Shown piece after piece: positions 47,374-59,000 of a stretch of DNA of 64,000 bases. The stretch is from Prochilodus magdalenae (lineage: Eukaryota > Chordata > Actinopteri > Characiformes > Prochilodontidae). The notes under the pieces were generated by a model, which worked only from the letters and a program-made list of their open reading frames with translations, searched no databases and was not told the DNA's origin. Made by a program: the position numbers and the translations under genes. Positions within the stretch are counted from its first letter, which is position 1. Each line of letters starts with the position of its first letter. The stretch lies in contig JAMWET010000647.1 in NCBI GenBank assembly GCA_024036415.1, positions 22,501 through 86,500 of the forward strand. Direction: 5' to 3'.

Positions 47374-47640
47374 CTGTAGAACACAACGACATGTGTACCT
47401 TTTAATCCAGCTGGAATTAGCCCTTAGCATAATCCAGCATCAAACATATGGACCCCTTATAGAACCAAAGCAGGTACTGACTGTCCTTACCTGAGAGCGT
47501 CCGAGCAGTTGTTAAACCCTGGTCAACCCTGTACGTCCCAACCTGGACTGATCTACCGTGTTTGCTGACAGTGTCCTCTTTGTAGAACGTCCGGGAATGT
47601 TTAACTGTGCTCAGCTTGTTTGTTTACTCTCTCCTTAGCC
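47374..47640 (-). other. Candidate intron 1 (117 bp) and noncoding exon 1 of secreted-family gene 3
   Basis: On the minus strand CTCAG/GTAAGG gives a donor with the exon ending at 47491; the acceptor ends at 47374. The upstream exon edge near 47640 is a guess. The layout parallels the two paralogues but with a much shorter intron. Confidence 0.5.
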
Positions 47641-48289
47641 CAGATGTTCTCAAATACTGACATCCAGCCAACTCCACCTTCAGCGATTCCGGGAAACAGG
47701 GCAAAACTGTGGACTGGCTCCAACTTTTGGATCCCGAAGAAGCTGGATTGGATTCGGAATTCTTAACGCTGGGCGCGGGGGTGGGCAGGGTTATCTGGTG
47801 AGGTGTATCCGGCTAGTCCTATTGGTCATACAGTATTGATCTTCTCCAAAGGCCAAAAAAATATTTGTCTCCAGAAACTTCCATAAAAGGAGGGCTTGTA
47901 AAGAAACCACAGGGTATATGCCAAAGCACATATACGATACTTCTTGTATCTACCATTCCAGAAACTGTGTAAAGTGAAGTCTCCCAGGTTTTGTCATGTG
48001 GCCTTTTTAGAAAAGGGCTCGTCCTCCAGTTTGAATAAATAGACCCACCCAGCCAGCCTTAATGTTTTTATCATTGCAGCTACGGTTTCGCCTACAGGCC
48101 GTTCTGAGGGATGGCATACAACAGCAGCATTACGTCACACACAGAAAACATCCAACCAACTGACCCAACAGACCTTTTTGTGGAGACAGATTCATCTGTA
48201 GTCGAGACAAACACCATGGTCTACTGTTAGAGTGATACAGCAATGCTATATACAGCTGGGATTGTGGGTTAGCAAACTGTTGCTGTGAT
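47641..48289. other. Upstream of secreted-family gene 3; no gene seen
   Basis: Likely includes the promoter of the minus-strand gene; no specific element identified. Confidence 0.4.
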
Positions 48290-48760
48290 CAACCGACAGG
48301 ACTGAAACTTGGGGGGTGGGTTTGACATTGTGAGACATGCTAATGACTCAGTTCCTACAGATGGTGCGGTAGGGGTGGAGGTGGAGGGACACCAGGCCTT
48401 CTGGACGTGTGATCGTTCATCTTGGTGCTGACCACGGTGCCTCCACACACGGATTCGTTGGTCGTCTCCACCAAGACTAAAGCGGGACTCGTCACTGAAG
48501 ATGACCCGCTGCCATTCGGAGTCACTCCATGACAGTCTGGTACGACACCAGTGCAGTCTTTGGTGACGTTGACGTGGTGTTAAGGACAGTCGTGGTAACG
48601 GCCTGTGTGCATGTAGTCCTGCGTGGTGCAGCCGTCTGCCGATGGTGCTGCACTAACAGGATGACTCATGGAGGACCCCACTGCTCACTGGATGTCCGCA
48701 ATCGTGGCTGTTGGGTCAGTCAGGTTCAGCGATAAGGCCCGTCCTTGCTTATACCACATG
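48290..48760 (-). mobile_element. Tc1/mariner fragment with inverted internal join
   Basis: The main body is the minus-strand counterpart of 7294 and 20460 (GACTCGTCACTGAAGATGA encodes the SDES motif on the other strand). However, 48283-48355 (ATCAACCGACAGGACTGAAA, GAGACATGCTAATGACTCAG) is the plus-strand left end of the same family. The copy is therefore two pieces joined head to head. Confidence 0.75.
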
Positions 48761-49779
48761 CGAGGCCGAGCATGATGGATAGCCTCTCCCAGAAACCTCC
48801 AGGAGATCACATGATCCCTCCTGCCCTTGAATCCACCAATCATGAATGCTCTCTCTGATTTGACTCATTCAGTTTGTATCTACTTTGTATTGACGTGGTT
48901 TCACCAATAGCCCTATTTTCATGAGAACCCTGGTTCCAAGCTTTGTAGAACCTGATGCTATCCAGAGAACAAGTCTCTGTTTGCCCCAGCTTATATTGGA
49001 ACCAAGAAACAGCAAAGGCCACTGACGTCAGCAGAGGGCGCTGTACAGCGGTAGTAAACAGTAGTACCAAGATGGCGGAGCGTATGGATTGCCTGCGAGC
49101 GTTCGTGCTGTTATTCCAGATGTTTTATATCCAGAAAGCAGCACGGATCCACTACTGGAGATAAGATGATGTAGAAGAGGTTCTCCAGCAGACCACTGGG
49201 TGGCGCCATTGTGGCCTTCTCTTTCCACAACCACTGACATGCCTACAGATGTAGTAACGGTTCGTGCTAAAGAGCCTTCTGCTGTTTGGTTCCAGTTGGA
49301 AATGAGCTTTTCCAGGTTCCGAACCTCTGTATTTCTGATGGAAATTCGCCAAACACTAAGGTTTACGCAACAGAACCCGTTCCACATTGGTGGAGAAGGC
49401 CTATGAGCGTAGCAAGCCCTTTCCTTCGGCCTGGATGTGTACTGGATGTCTTCCTATTTTGATTCTGGGTTTGGATTACCCTTGCTAACTTCGATTGTCT
49501 CGCTGTTGTCCTGATTTTTGACGTACCTTAGGGGGTTTTGCTCGTTCCTCCTCTGGTTTTGGCTTTTGCCTGTTTTTCTGACACTGATTTAAATCACGCC
49601 TTTTGGTCATAAAGCTTTCTCACACTTTTAACCACAAGCATCTGGCCCGTTCATACCGGCTTAACAAGCACGTAATTAAGCCTCTGTGGGAGAGGGAACT
49701 GTTGGGGAGGGTTACTTCAACGTGTTCTGTTTTGGATTACTGAAACTGCCATGTTTATTAATATGGGCCATTTTATTAG
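48761..49779. other. Intergenic, no gene seen
   Basis: Non-repetitive, with several short open frames lacking features. An AAGATGGCGGAGCGTATGG stretch at 49068 looks like a start context, but the frame is short (about 30 codons) and unsupported. Confidence 0.4.
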
Positions 49780-50160
49780 ACATGTGACAAACAAGGACGG
49801 GTCTTATCTCTGTACCTGACTGACCCAACAGCCACGACTGCCGACATCCAGCGATGTCCTCCATCAGTCATGCTGTTAGTGCAGCACCATTGACGCAGGC
49901 CTACATGCACGACTGTCCCTAACACCACGTCACCCTCACCAAAGCCTGGAATGGTGTAGTGCCAGACCGTCATGGAGCGACTCCGAACGGCAGCGGGTCA
50001 TCTGCAGTGACGAGTGTGCGGAGGGACCGTGGTCAGTACCAAGGTGAACGGTTTGTGCTAATGCATCACACGTCCAGAAGACCTGGTGTCACCCCACCTC
50101 CACCCCTACCGCACCATCTGCAGGAGCTGTGTGAGGATGTACGGGCTGTATGAGACGGAC
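49780..50160 (+). mobile_element. Tc1/mariner fragment
   Basis: Matches 7380-7700 (ACACCACGTCACCCTCACCA, ACACGTCCAGAAGACCTGGT, CCCCTACCGCACCATCTGCA) but lacks about 60 bases of the SDES region and both ends. Confidence 0.8.
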
Positions 50161-51025
50161 CACTGCCCGTATGTCTGTATCTCTGCCCGGTGATGACCTG
50201 GCAGCCTTTCCAGGTGATGCCCTTTCACCCCCTGCAGCCCATAAGGATAAGCTGCTCAGAAGAAGATACCTGGTTCCCATCACCACCACTCTCTAGAACC
50301 AGACTGAGTGATTTGGTTTACGTCTCTATCACAGATTTATACCCAAGTCTTGGAATGTCGTTCCTATGTTGGCCGTATGTGGGACCTGCGGCTGTGCCGG
50401 AATACCTAAAACAGGAAGCCTGTGGCTCTGTTTTGGAGAAGTGCGCTCTCCGGTTCCTCAGACTTCAGAGATACAGAGATACTATTCAGAAAGTCCTCAC
50501 ACCCTTTCCCTTTTTTAATTCCGTAAATGTTTATGGAATTCCAACTGTTTGGATCCTGGTTCTCTTCCCTAGGTAGGGAACCAGGTAGGGAAGTCTACAC
50601 AGGGACTCCTTTGTTTTTCTTTTCCTGTAATTGGTGTGCTACACAAATAAATGTCGATTGGTTGATTGATTGACTTCTCAAAATGAAAGAACATAAACTC
50701 AGTGGTCATGTACAGTAAGAACATTGGTTTGTCCGGCAGAGTCCAAATACCAGGCCGGAAACCAGAAGATGTACAGAATATTGTAGAGCAAATACGGAAA
50801 TACAGGAACAGTACAACCAACCAGAATAACTGGAACACAGAAAGACGAGGACGCAGGGTGTAACTGTGAGTCTGTTTAATGAGAACCAATATCAAAAGAA
50901 TGAAGTAATCAACAAAATTACTAAATCAAGAAAGAACGTGAAAAATGAAGTAACAGACCGTCTTACTGACTATCAAAACCCTGAGTGAACCTACACATGT
51001 CTTCGGAGTTTCTATACTGTATGTA

Positions 51026-51072
<47 letters not shown>

Positions 51073-51604
51073 CTTTATTGATTAATATGAATCATGGTAA
51101 CCATTCAACCTTAGAACACTGTTCATGTTTCCTTCTGCCAATAAACTGTCTATTTGGGGAACAACACCTCATATGAAAACAACTCAGTTAACGAAAACTG
51201 GCAAAATCTCAGGACACAGGAAGCACTGCTAGGATATAACAGGAAGCAGCCAGCGTGAGGAGCTTTACAGCGATTGAACAGATACAGTAATGTTTCCACT
51301 GCACATTTACAGCAGCTGTTTACAGGGCCTGCGATGGCTCTGGAATGAATGTCTTAATTAAAACTTAATTAAGATCTTCTGCTATAACGATATTGTGAAC
51401 AACTTGCTATGCTAACTCTAGTGTTGGCATTCCGGTTCCATTTAACAGTGATGTTTTGATGTTTGATGTTTTTCCCCCTTTATTTCTTGCTGCTAGTATT
51501 TTCTTACACAGGTCACTGCTGCATTGTTAGGTTTTGCTAGCCTTTTACGACGTTTAGTACTGAGATAAGAGCATTCAGGGCTTTGACAGTAGTCATACTC
51601 CAAA
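50161..51604. other. Intergenic with a GATA tail repeat
   Basis: 50630-50675 resembles the reversed end of the dispersed repeat at 43905. At 51027-51070 a (GATA)n run is followed by TACTTTATTGATT, the typical 3' end of fish LINEs inserted nearby. No coding frame is supported. Confidence 0.5.
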
Positions 51605-52192
51605 TCAGTAATCCAGTTTGTGTGTTATGTGCTCCACTAGCCCACAATAACCCCAACCCTTATTCCTGTAGCACCAGTAGTAACGTTTACCATGCTTATC
51701 ACAGGGATGATCATCTCGACAAGCGTTGCCCTTATAATCTATGTTCTCTGATGGAGAGCAGTAGTCCCAGCCTTTATCAGTGTAACACCAGTAATACTTG
51801 GACGACTCATCATACAAGCACTCATCATTGCACAATCTCTGGTATTTAGAACTCAAATATGTGGTTGTCTTTGACTCCACTGTCCCACAATAACCCCAAC
51901 CCTCATTCTTGTAGCACCAGTAGTAATCTTTATCGTGCTTATCACATGGATGATCATCTCGACAAGCATTGTCCTTATAATCTCTGTTCTGTGCTGGAGA
52001 GCAGTAATCCCAGCCCTTTCTGGTTTTGCACCAGTAGTAGTCTTTTCCATGCTTGTCACAAGTGTTGTAGCAAAGCACCCCATAGGTGGAGGAGTAGTGA
52101 CTCTTCATGACCTCTGCAGAGCTCCCAAGGCGGCTGAGTATGATGAAGGCCGCTAAGTAGAAGACGTAGCCTTTCTCCGTTTTACTGGACAA
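51605..52192 (-). CDS. Cysteine-rich secreted protein with four YYWC modules (first exon not seen)
   Basis: The frame encodes 195 residues ending HKLDY at the stop 51605-51607. The bounding codon at 52190-52192 is TTG and the next upstream in-frame stop is at 52220, with no ATG before the hydrophobic stretch GYVFYLAAFIILSRLGSSA. The start must therefore come from an upstream exon; CCAG or TTCAAG around 52185-52205 are possible acceptors. After the signal peptide come four modules of the form C-x(3-4)-C-x(8)-YYWC-x(5)-W-x-YC, arranged as two near-identical pairs (KGWDYCSP then GWGYCG). That gives 16 cysteines, enough for two disulphides per module. The WC...W.YC end recalls half of a fibronectin type II domain, but the fit is partial. 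I recognise no named family. Confidence 0.7.
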   Translation of the reverse strand: MSSKTEKGYVFYLAAFIILSRLGSSAEVMKSHYSSTYGVLCYNTCDKHGKDYYWCKTRKGWDYCSPAQNRDYKDNACRDDHPCDKHDKDYYWCYKNEGWGYCGTVESKTTTYLSSKYQRLCNDECLYDESSKYYWCYTDKGWDYCSPSENIDYKGNACRDDHPCDKHGKRYYWCYRNKGWGYCGLVEHITHKLDY

Positions 52193-52389
52193 CCAGAGGA
52201 ACCTTGAATAAGGGCAGAACTATTAGATTTTTTAAAACACAAAATAACATTTTCAAAGTTTTGCTGTGTCTGGTTTCTTGTCACAGTTTTCCTGGGAGAG
52301 AAATTCGAACTATAGGATCTTTCTAAATCCAGTGTGGTCTCTTTTCTTCTACAGACATTGGCCGAAGAATAAAACACTGCCATGCCATA
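52193..52389. other. Sequence upstream of the cysteine-rich frame
   Basis: It should hold intron sequence of that gene. A minus-strand frame through here (52153-52383) has no signal peptide and is out of frame with the cysteine-rich protein. Confidence 0.4.
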
Positions 52390-53155
52390 GTGCTGAGAGT
52401 CTGTGAGGTTGAGAGGCTGTGAGGTTGTGAGACTGTGAGGTTGAGAGTCTGTGAGGTTGAGAGGCCATGAGGGAATGAGGCTAAGAGAATGTGAGGTTGA
52501 GAGGCTGTGAGGTTGAGAGGCTGTGAGGTTGTGAGACTGTGAGGTTGAGAGGCTGTGAGACTGTGAGGTTGAGAGTCTGTGAGGTTGAGAGTCTGTGAGG
52601 TTGAGAGGCTGTGAGGTTGAGAGACTATGAGGTTGTGAGACTGTGAGGTTGTGAGACTGTGAGGTTGAGAGTCTGTGAGGTTGAGAGGCTGTGAGGTTGA
52701 GAGACTATGAGGTTGTGAGACTGTGAGGTTGAGAGGCCATGAGGGAATGAGGCTAAGAGAATGTGAGGTTGAGAGGCTGTGAGGTTGTGAGACTGTGAGG
52801 TTGAGAGGCTGTGAGGTTGTGAGACTGTGAGGTTGAGAGTCTGTGAGGTTGAGAGGCCGTGAGGTCATGAGGCTAAGAGAATGTGAGGTTGAGAGACTAT
52901 GAGGTTGTGAGACTGTGAGGTTGAGAATCTGTGAGGTTGAGAGACTGTGAGGTTAAGAGTCTGTGAGGTTGAGAGGCTGTGAGGTTGAGAGACTATGAGG
53001 TTCAGAGACTATGAGGTTGTGAGACTGTGAGGTTGAGAGTCTGTGAGGTTGAGAGGCCATAAGGTCATGAGGCTAAGAGACTGTGAGTTTGAGAGGCTGT
53101 GAGATTGTGAGGCTAAGAGAATGGGAGGTTGAGAGGCTGTAAGATTGTGAGACTG
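52390..53155 (-). repeat. 16-bp minisatellite
   Basis: About 47 copies of GAGGCTGTGAGGTTGA and variants (GAGACTGTGAGGTTGT, GAGTCTGTGAGGTTGA), with a larger block at about 52460-52560 repeated at 52735-52830. Frames of SQPHSLTTSQP type are by-products. Confidence 0.94.
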
Positions 53156-53974
53156 CCGGCTTGTTAAGTTGAAAAAAAAAACACCACGCAGAGGAAATTG
53201 GGACAGTATGGAACATATCTCATATTCTTACATTTACTTTAACTTTTATTTCATTTCATAATTTTTACATCCATTCTAAACCATAACCTCTGACCACATC
53301 TTCAGTGACTCAACAGCTGGGACGGTAAGAAGTAAGCACTAATGTGACAATCACTCCTTTATGTTTTGTTTACTCCTCCCTCCTTCCTCCCATAGACTCT
53401 CATTATTTTTTAGCTGTGCACTTCCTCCGGATTGTGGACATACACTTATCCAGTTGTAAATTGTTGCCATGTGTGATCAGTCCTAAAAGTACACGGTGCT
53501 CTACAGTCCCACAGTTTTATAGTTCTAGCTCAAAAACCACAACCTACACAGCCTCAATGGTAGAATGACAGTAAGAGGAACAGCAGCAGGAGTACAGGTC
53601 TGGAGTAGTTCTACTTACATTGTGATGTTGGTGGGTGGGTGGGTCAAATGGCGGTGTTGGAACCTGATGGAGAAATGTACAGTTCCCTTTCATTACGGTG
53701 TCAGTGATGTCAAGGTCCTGCCTTCCCATACTCTATCACCACTCTTCTACTCTGTTCTCTATTTTTCTCTATATACACTAGCACATCTCAGTGGATGACG
53801 TTGGTGATCTTAAAGACTCAGGCTTACACTTAACACCTCCAACTGATTCACTTTTAAAAGGGCACTTGAAACATGATTCATAACGGCTGTCCAAAGAAAA
53901 ACAAGTCTCCATGATGGCAGCTTTATAGGAGAGAGGGAAAACACGATTTCAACGCTTTCCATTGGACAGCGACG
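53156..53974. other. Intergenic, no gene seen
   Basis: Non-repetitive up to about 53870. From 53870 to 53970 it is a copy of the dispersed repeat at 30010 (AACGGCTGTCCAAAGAAAAA, CATTGGACAGCGACGATATA). No supported frame. Confidence 0.5.
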
Positions 53975-55290
<1,316 letters not shown>

Positions 55291-55814
55291 ATAACGCTTC
55301 ATTGACCCTATACTGGTGACACACAGAATTCACACTGAAGCTACTATAATAATAAAGGACAATAGATCAGAGTAAATGAATTAGAATATAAAACTAAACT
55401 GTTAATAAAAGTAAAGATGTAATAGAACACAGTAAAATCCTTACAGGAAAAGATGCTTACTCAGAGGGGTTTCAGAGGGGCTCGTCCTCCAGGCTCTTAG
55501 GCAGCTCAGCTGAAGCTCTCTGTGGTTCCCAAATATGAACCCACAAGTCCTGCTGGCCTGGTTTTATAGGTGGTACTGGGGGGGAGGGGGTTGGGGTAGA
55601 GGTGGAGGGGTAGGATCCCCCTGTCCTGCTTTCTGCTGCTGTTTACTTCTTAGACCACAACTCTCTTTTACACTTCAGTCATTGCTCAACTCATCTTCTA
55701 ATATTCCACCATCTGTTATATTAGGTCATGCTGAGTCCCCTGTGACTGAAACAAGCCTAATAGCATGTAACACCTCCACCAGCACCAACCACAGCTGGGA
55801 CTGGACTGCACCAC
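55291..55814. other. Intergenic, no gene seen
   Basis: Includes a G-rich stretch at 55570-55625 (GGGGGGGAGGGGGTTGGGGT-like). No conserved coding frame. Confidence 0.5.
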
Positions 55815-56030
55815 ATCAGTGTTCAGACACTCTGAACAATTGTGCAGAATTGAGCAGTGTCCAGATTTGGTGGATGCCTTCCCTGGCACCAATCATGATG
55901 AGAGTTCCCTGTAGACTGGGATATAGCCACTGCTGGTAGACCCGTATGACCGCACGCTTCCATACACCTGCAGATTCAGCTACTTCCTTCACACTATGGT
56001 CTTTGGTCACGCCCACATGCAGTCACTCCT
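55815..56030 (-). mobile_element. Tc1-like transposase N-terminal fragment
   Basis: Inverse copy of 13560-13740. The minus-strand frame reads VTKDHSVKEVAESAGVWKRA and then VIRVYQQW (helix-turn-helix). The 50-bp array starts directly after it. Confidence 0.7.
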
Positions 56031-56034
56031 TTTT

Positions 56035-59000
56035 TCCTTTTCACTGGCCTCACGCCTCTACCCACACCTCTTGTTCGTGTTTGGGTTCAGGTTCTGGCCT
56101 CACGCCTCTAACCACACCTCTTGTTCGTGTTTGGGTTCAGGTTCTGGCCTCATGTCTCTACCCACACCTCTTGTCTGTGTTTGAGGTTCAGGTTCTGGCC
56201 TCACGCCTCTACCCACACCTCTTGTTTCTGTTTGGGTTCAGGTTCTGGCCTCATGCCTCTACCCACACCTCTTGTTCCTGATTGGGTTCAGGTACTGGCC
56301 TCATGCCTCTACCCACACCTCCTGTCTGTGTTTGGGGTTCAGGTTCTGGCCTCATGCTTCTACCCACACCTCTTGTTTGTGTTTGGGGTTCAGGTTTTGG
56401 CCTCATGCCTCTACCCACACCTCTTGTTCGTGTTTGGGTTCAGGTTCTGGCCTCACGCCTCTACCCACACCTCTTGTCTGTGTTTGGGGTTCAGGTTCTG
56501 GCCTCACGCCTCTACCCACACCTCTTGTCTGTGTTTGGGGTTCAGGTTCTGGCCTCACGCCTCTACCCACACCTCTTGTCTGTGTTTGGGGTTCAGGTTC
56601 TGGCCTCACGCCTCTACCCACACCTCTTGTCTGTGTTTGGGGTTCAGGTTCTGGCCTCATGCCTCTACCCACACCTCTTGTCTGTGTTTGGTTTCAGGTT
56701 TTGGCCTCATGCCTCTACCCACACCTCTTGTTCGTGTTTGGGTTCAGGTTTTGGTCTCATGCCTCTACCCACACCTCTTATTCGTGTTTGGGTTCAGGTT
56801 TTGGCCTCATGCCTCTACCCACACCTCTTGTCTGTGTTTGGATTCAGGTTTTGGCCTCATGCCTCTACCCACACCTCTTGTTCGTGTTTGGATTCAGGTT
56901 CTGGCCTCATGCCTCTACCCACATCTCTTGTCTGTGTTTGGATTCAGGTTTTGGCCTCATGCCTCTACCCACACCTCTTGTCTGTGTTTGGATTCAGGTT
57001 TTGGCCTCATGCCTCTACCCACACCTCTTGTCTGTGTTTGGATTCAGGTTTTGGCCTCATGACCCTACCCACACCTCTTGTCTGTGTTTGGATTCAGGTT
57101 TTGGCCTCATGCCTCTACCCACACCTCTTGTTCGTGTTTGGGTTCAGGTTCTGGCCTCATGCCTCTACCCACACCTCTTGTTCGTGTTTGGGTTCTGGTT
57201 CTGGCCTCATGCCTCTACCCACACCTCTTGTTCGTGTTTGGGTTCTGGTTCTGGCCTCATGCCTCTACCCACACCTCTTGTTCGTGTTTGGGTTCAGGTT
57301 CTGGCCTCATGCCTCTACCCACACCTCTTGTTCGTGTTTGGGGTTCTGGTTTCTGGGCCTCATGTTCCTCTAAACCCACACCTCTTGCCTCATGCGTTAC
57401 CAACTGTGTTTGGGTTCTGGTTCTGGCCTCATGCCTCTACCCACACCTCTTGTCTGTGTTTGGGTTCTGGTTCTGGCCTCATGCCTCTACCCACACCTCT
57501 TGTCTGTGTTTGGGTTCTGGTTCTGGCCTCATGCCTCTACCCACACCTCTTGTCTGTGTTTGGGCTCAGGTTCTGGCCTCATGCCTCTACCCACACCTCT
57601 TGTTTGTGTTTGGATTCAGGTTTTGGCCTCATGCCTCTACCCACACCTCTTGTTCGTGTTTGGGTTGAGGTTTTGGCCTCATGCCTCTACCCACACCTCT
57701 TGTTTGTGTTTGGGTTCAGGTTTTGGCCTCATGCCTCTACCCACACCTTATGTTCGTGTTTGGGTTCAGGTTCTGGCCTCATGCCTCTACTCACACCTCT
57801 TGTTTGTGTTTGGGTTCAGGTTCTGGTCTCATGCCTCTACCCACACCTCTTGTTCGGGTTTGGGTTCAGGTTCTGGTCTCATGCCTCTACCCACACCTCT
57901 TGTTCGTGTTTGGGGTTCCAGGCTAATGCTCTGGCCTCATGCCTCTACCCACACCTCTTGTTCGTGTTTGGGTTCAGGTTCTGGCCTCATGCCTCTAACC
58001 CACAGGTACTCTTGGTTCGTGTTTGGGGTTCAGGTTCTGGCCTCATGCCTCTACCCACAAAACCTCTTGTTCGTTTTTTGGGTTCAGGTTCTGGCCTCAT
58101 GCCTCTACCCACACCTCTTGTTCGTGTTTGGGTTGAGGTGTTTTGGGCTTCATGCCTCGTAATGCCCTCTACCCACACCTTTTGTTCTGCTCTTTTGGGT
58201 TGAGGTTTTGGCCTCATGCCTCTACCCACAACCTTATGTTATGTTGTGATTGGGTTCAGGTTCTGCTTCTTGGGCCACTCATTTGCCTCTATCTCAAGAC
58301 CTCTTGTTTGTGTTTGGGTTCAGGTTCTGGTTCTCATGCCATCTACCCACACCTCCTCTTGTTTGTGTTAGTTGGCGTTCAGGTTCTGGTCTCTATGCCT
58401 TACTCACCCCGTCCACCCTCTTGTTTCGGGTTGGGTTCAGGTTCTGGTCTCATGCCTCCTACCATTCACCTAGGTACCAGTCACAACCTCTTGTTCGTGA
58501 GTTTTTGGGCGGGGTTCAGCGTTTCTGGCCTCATGCCTGCTCCTCCCTACTCCCACACACCTCTTGTTCGTGTTTGGGGTTCTGGTTCTGGCCTCATGCC
58601 TCTACCCACACCTCTTGTCTGTGTGTTGGGTTCAGGTTCTGGCTTCATGCCTCTACCCACACCTCTTGTCTGTGTTTGGGTTCACAGGTTCCTGTCTTCA
58701 TGCCTCTAACCCACACCTCTTGTTCGTGTTTGGGTTCTGGTTTCTGGCCTCATGCCTCTACACCCACACCTCTTGTTTGTGTTTGGGTATCCTGGTTCTG
58801 GCCTCATGCCTCTACCCACACCTCTTGTCTGTGTGTTTGGGTTCTTGGTTCTGGCCTCATGCCTCTACCCACACCTTCTTGTCTGTGTTTGGGTTCAGTC
58901 TGGTTCTGGCCTCATGCCTCTACCCACACCTCGATATGTGTCTGTGTTTTGGGGTTCTCAGGTTCTGGCCTCCAATGCCTCTACCCACATGACACCTCTT

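Noticed and set aside
52323..52868. 181-codon frame of SQPHSL repeats
   Set aside because: Translation of the 16-bp minisatellite.
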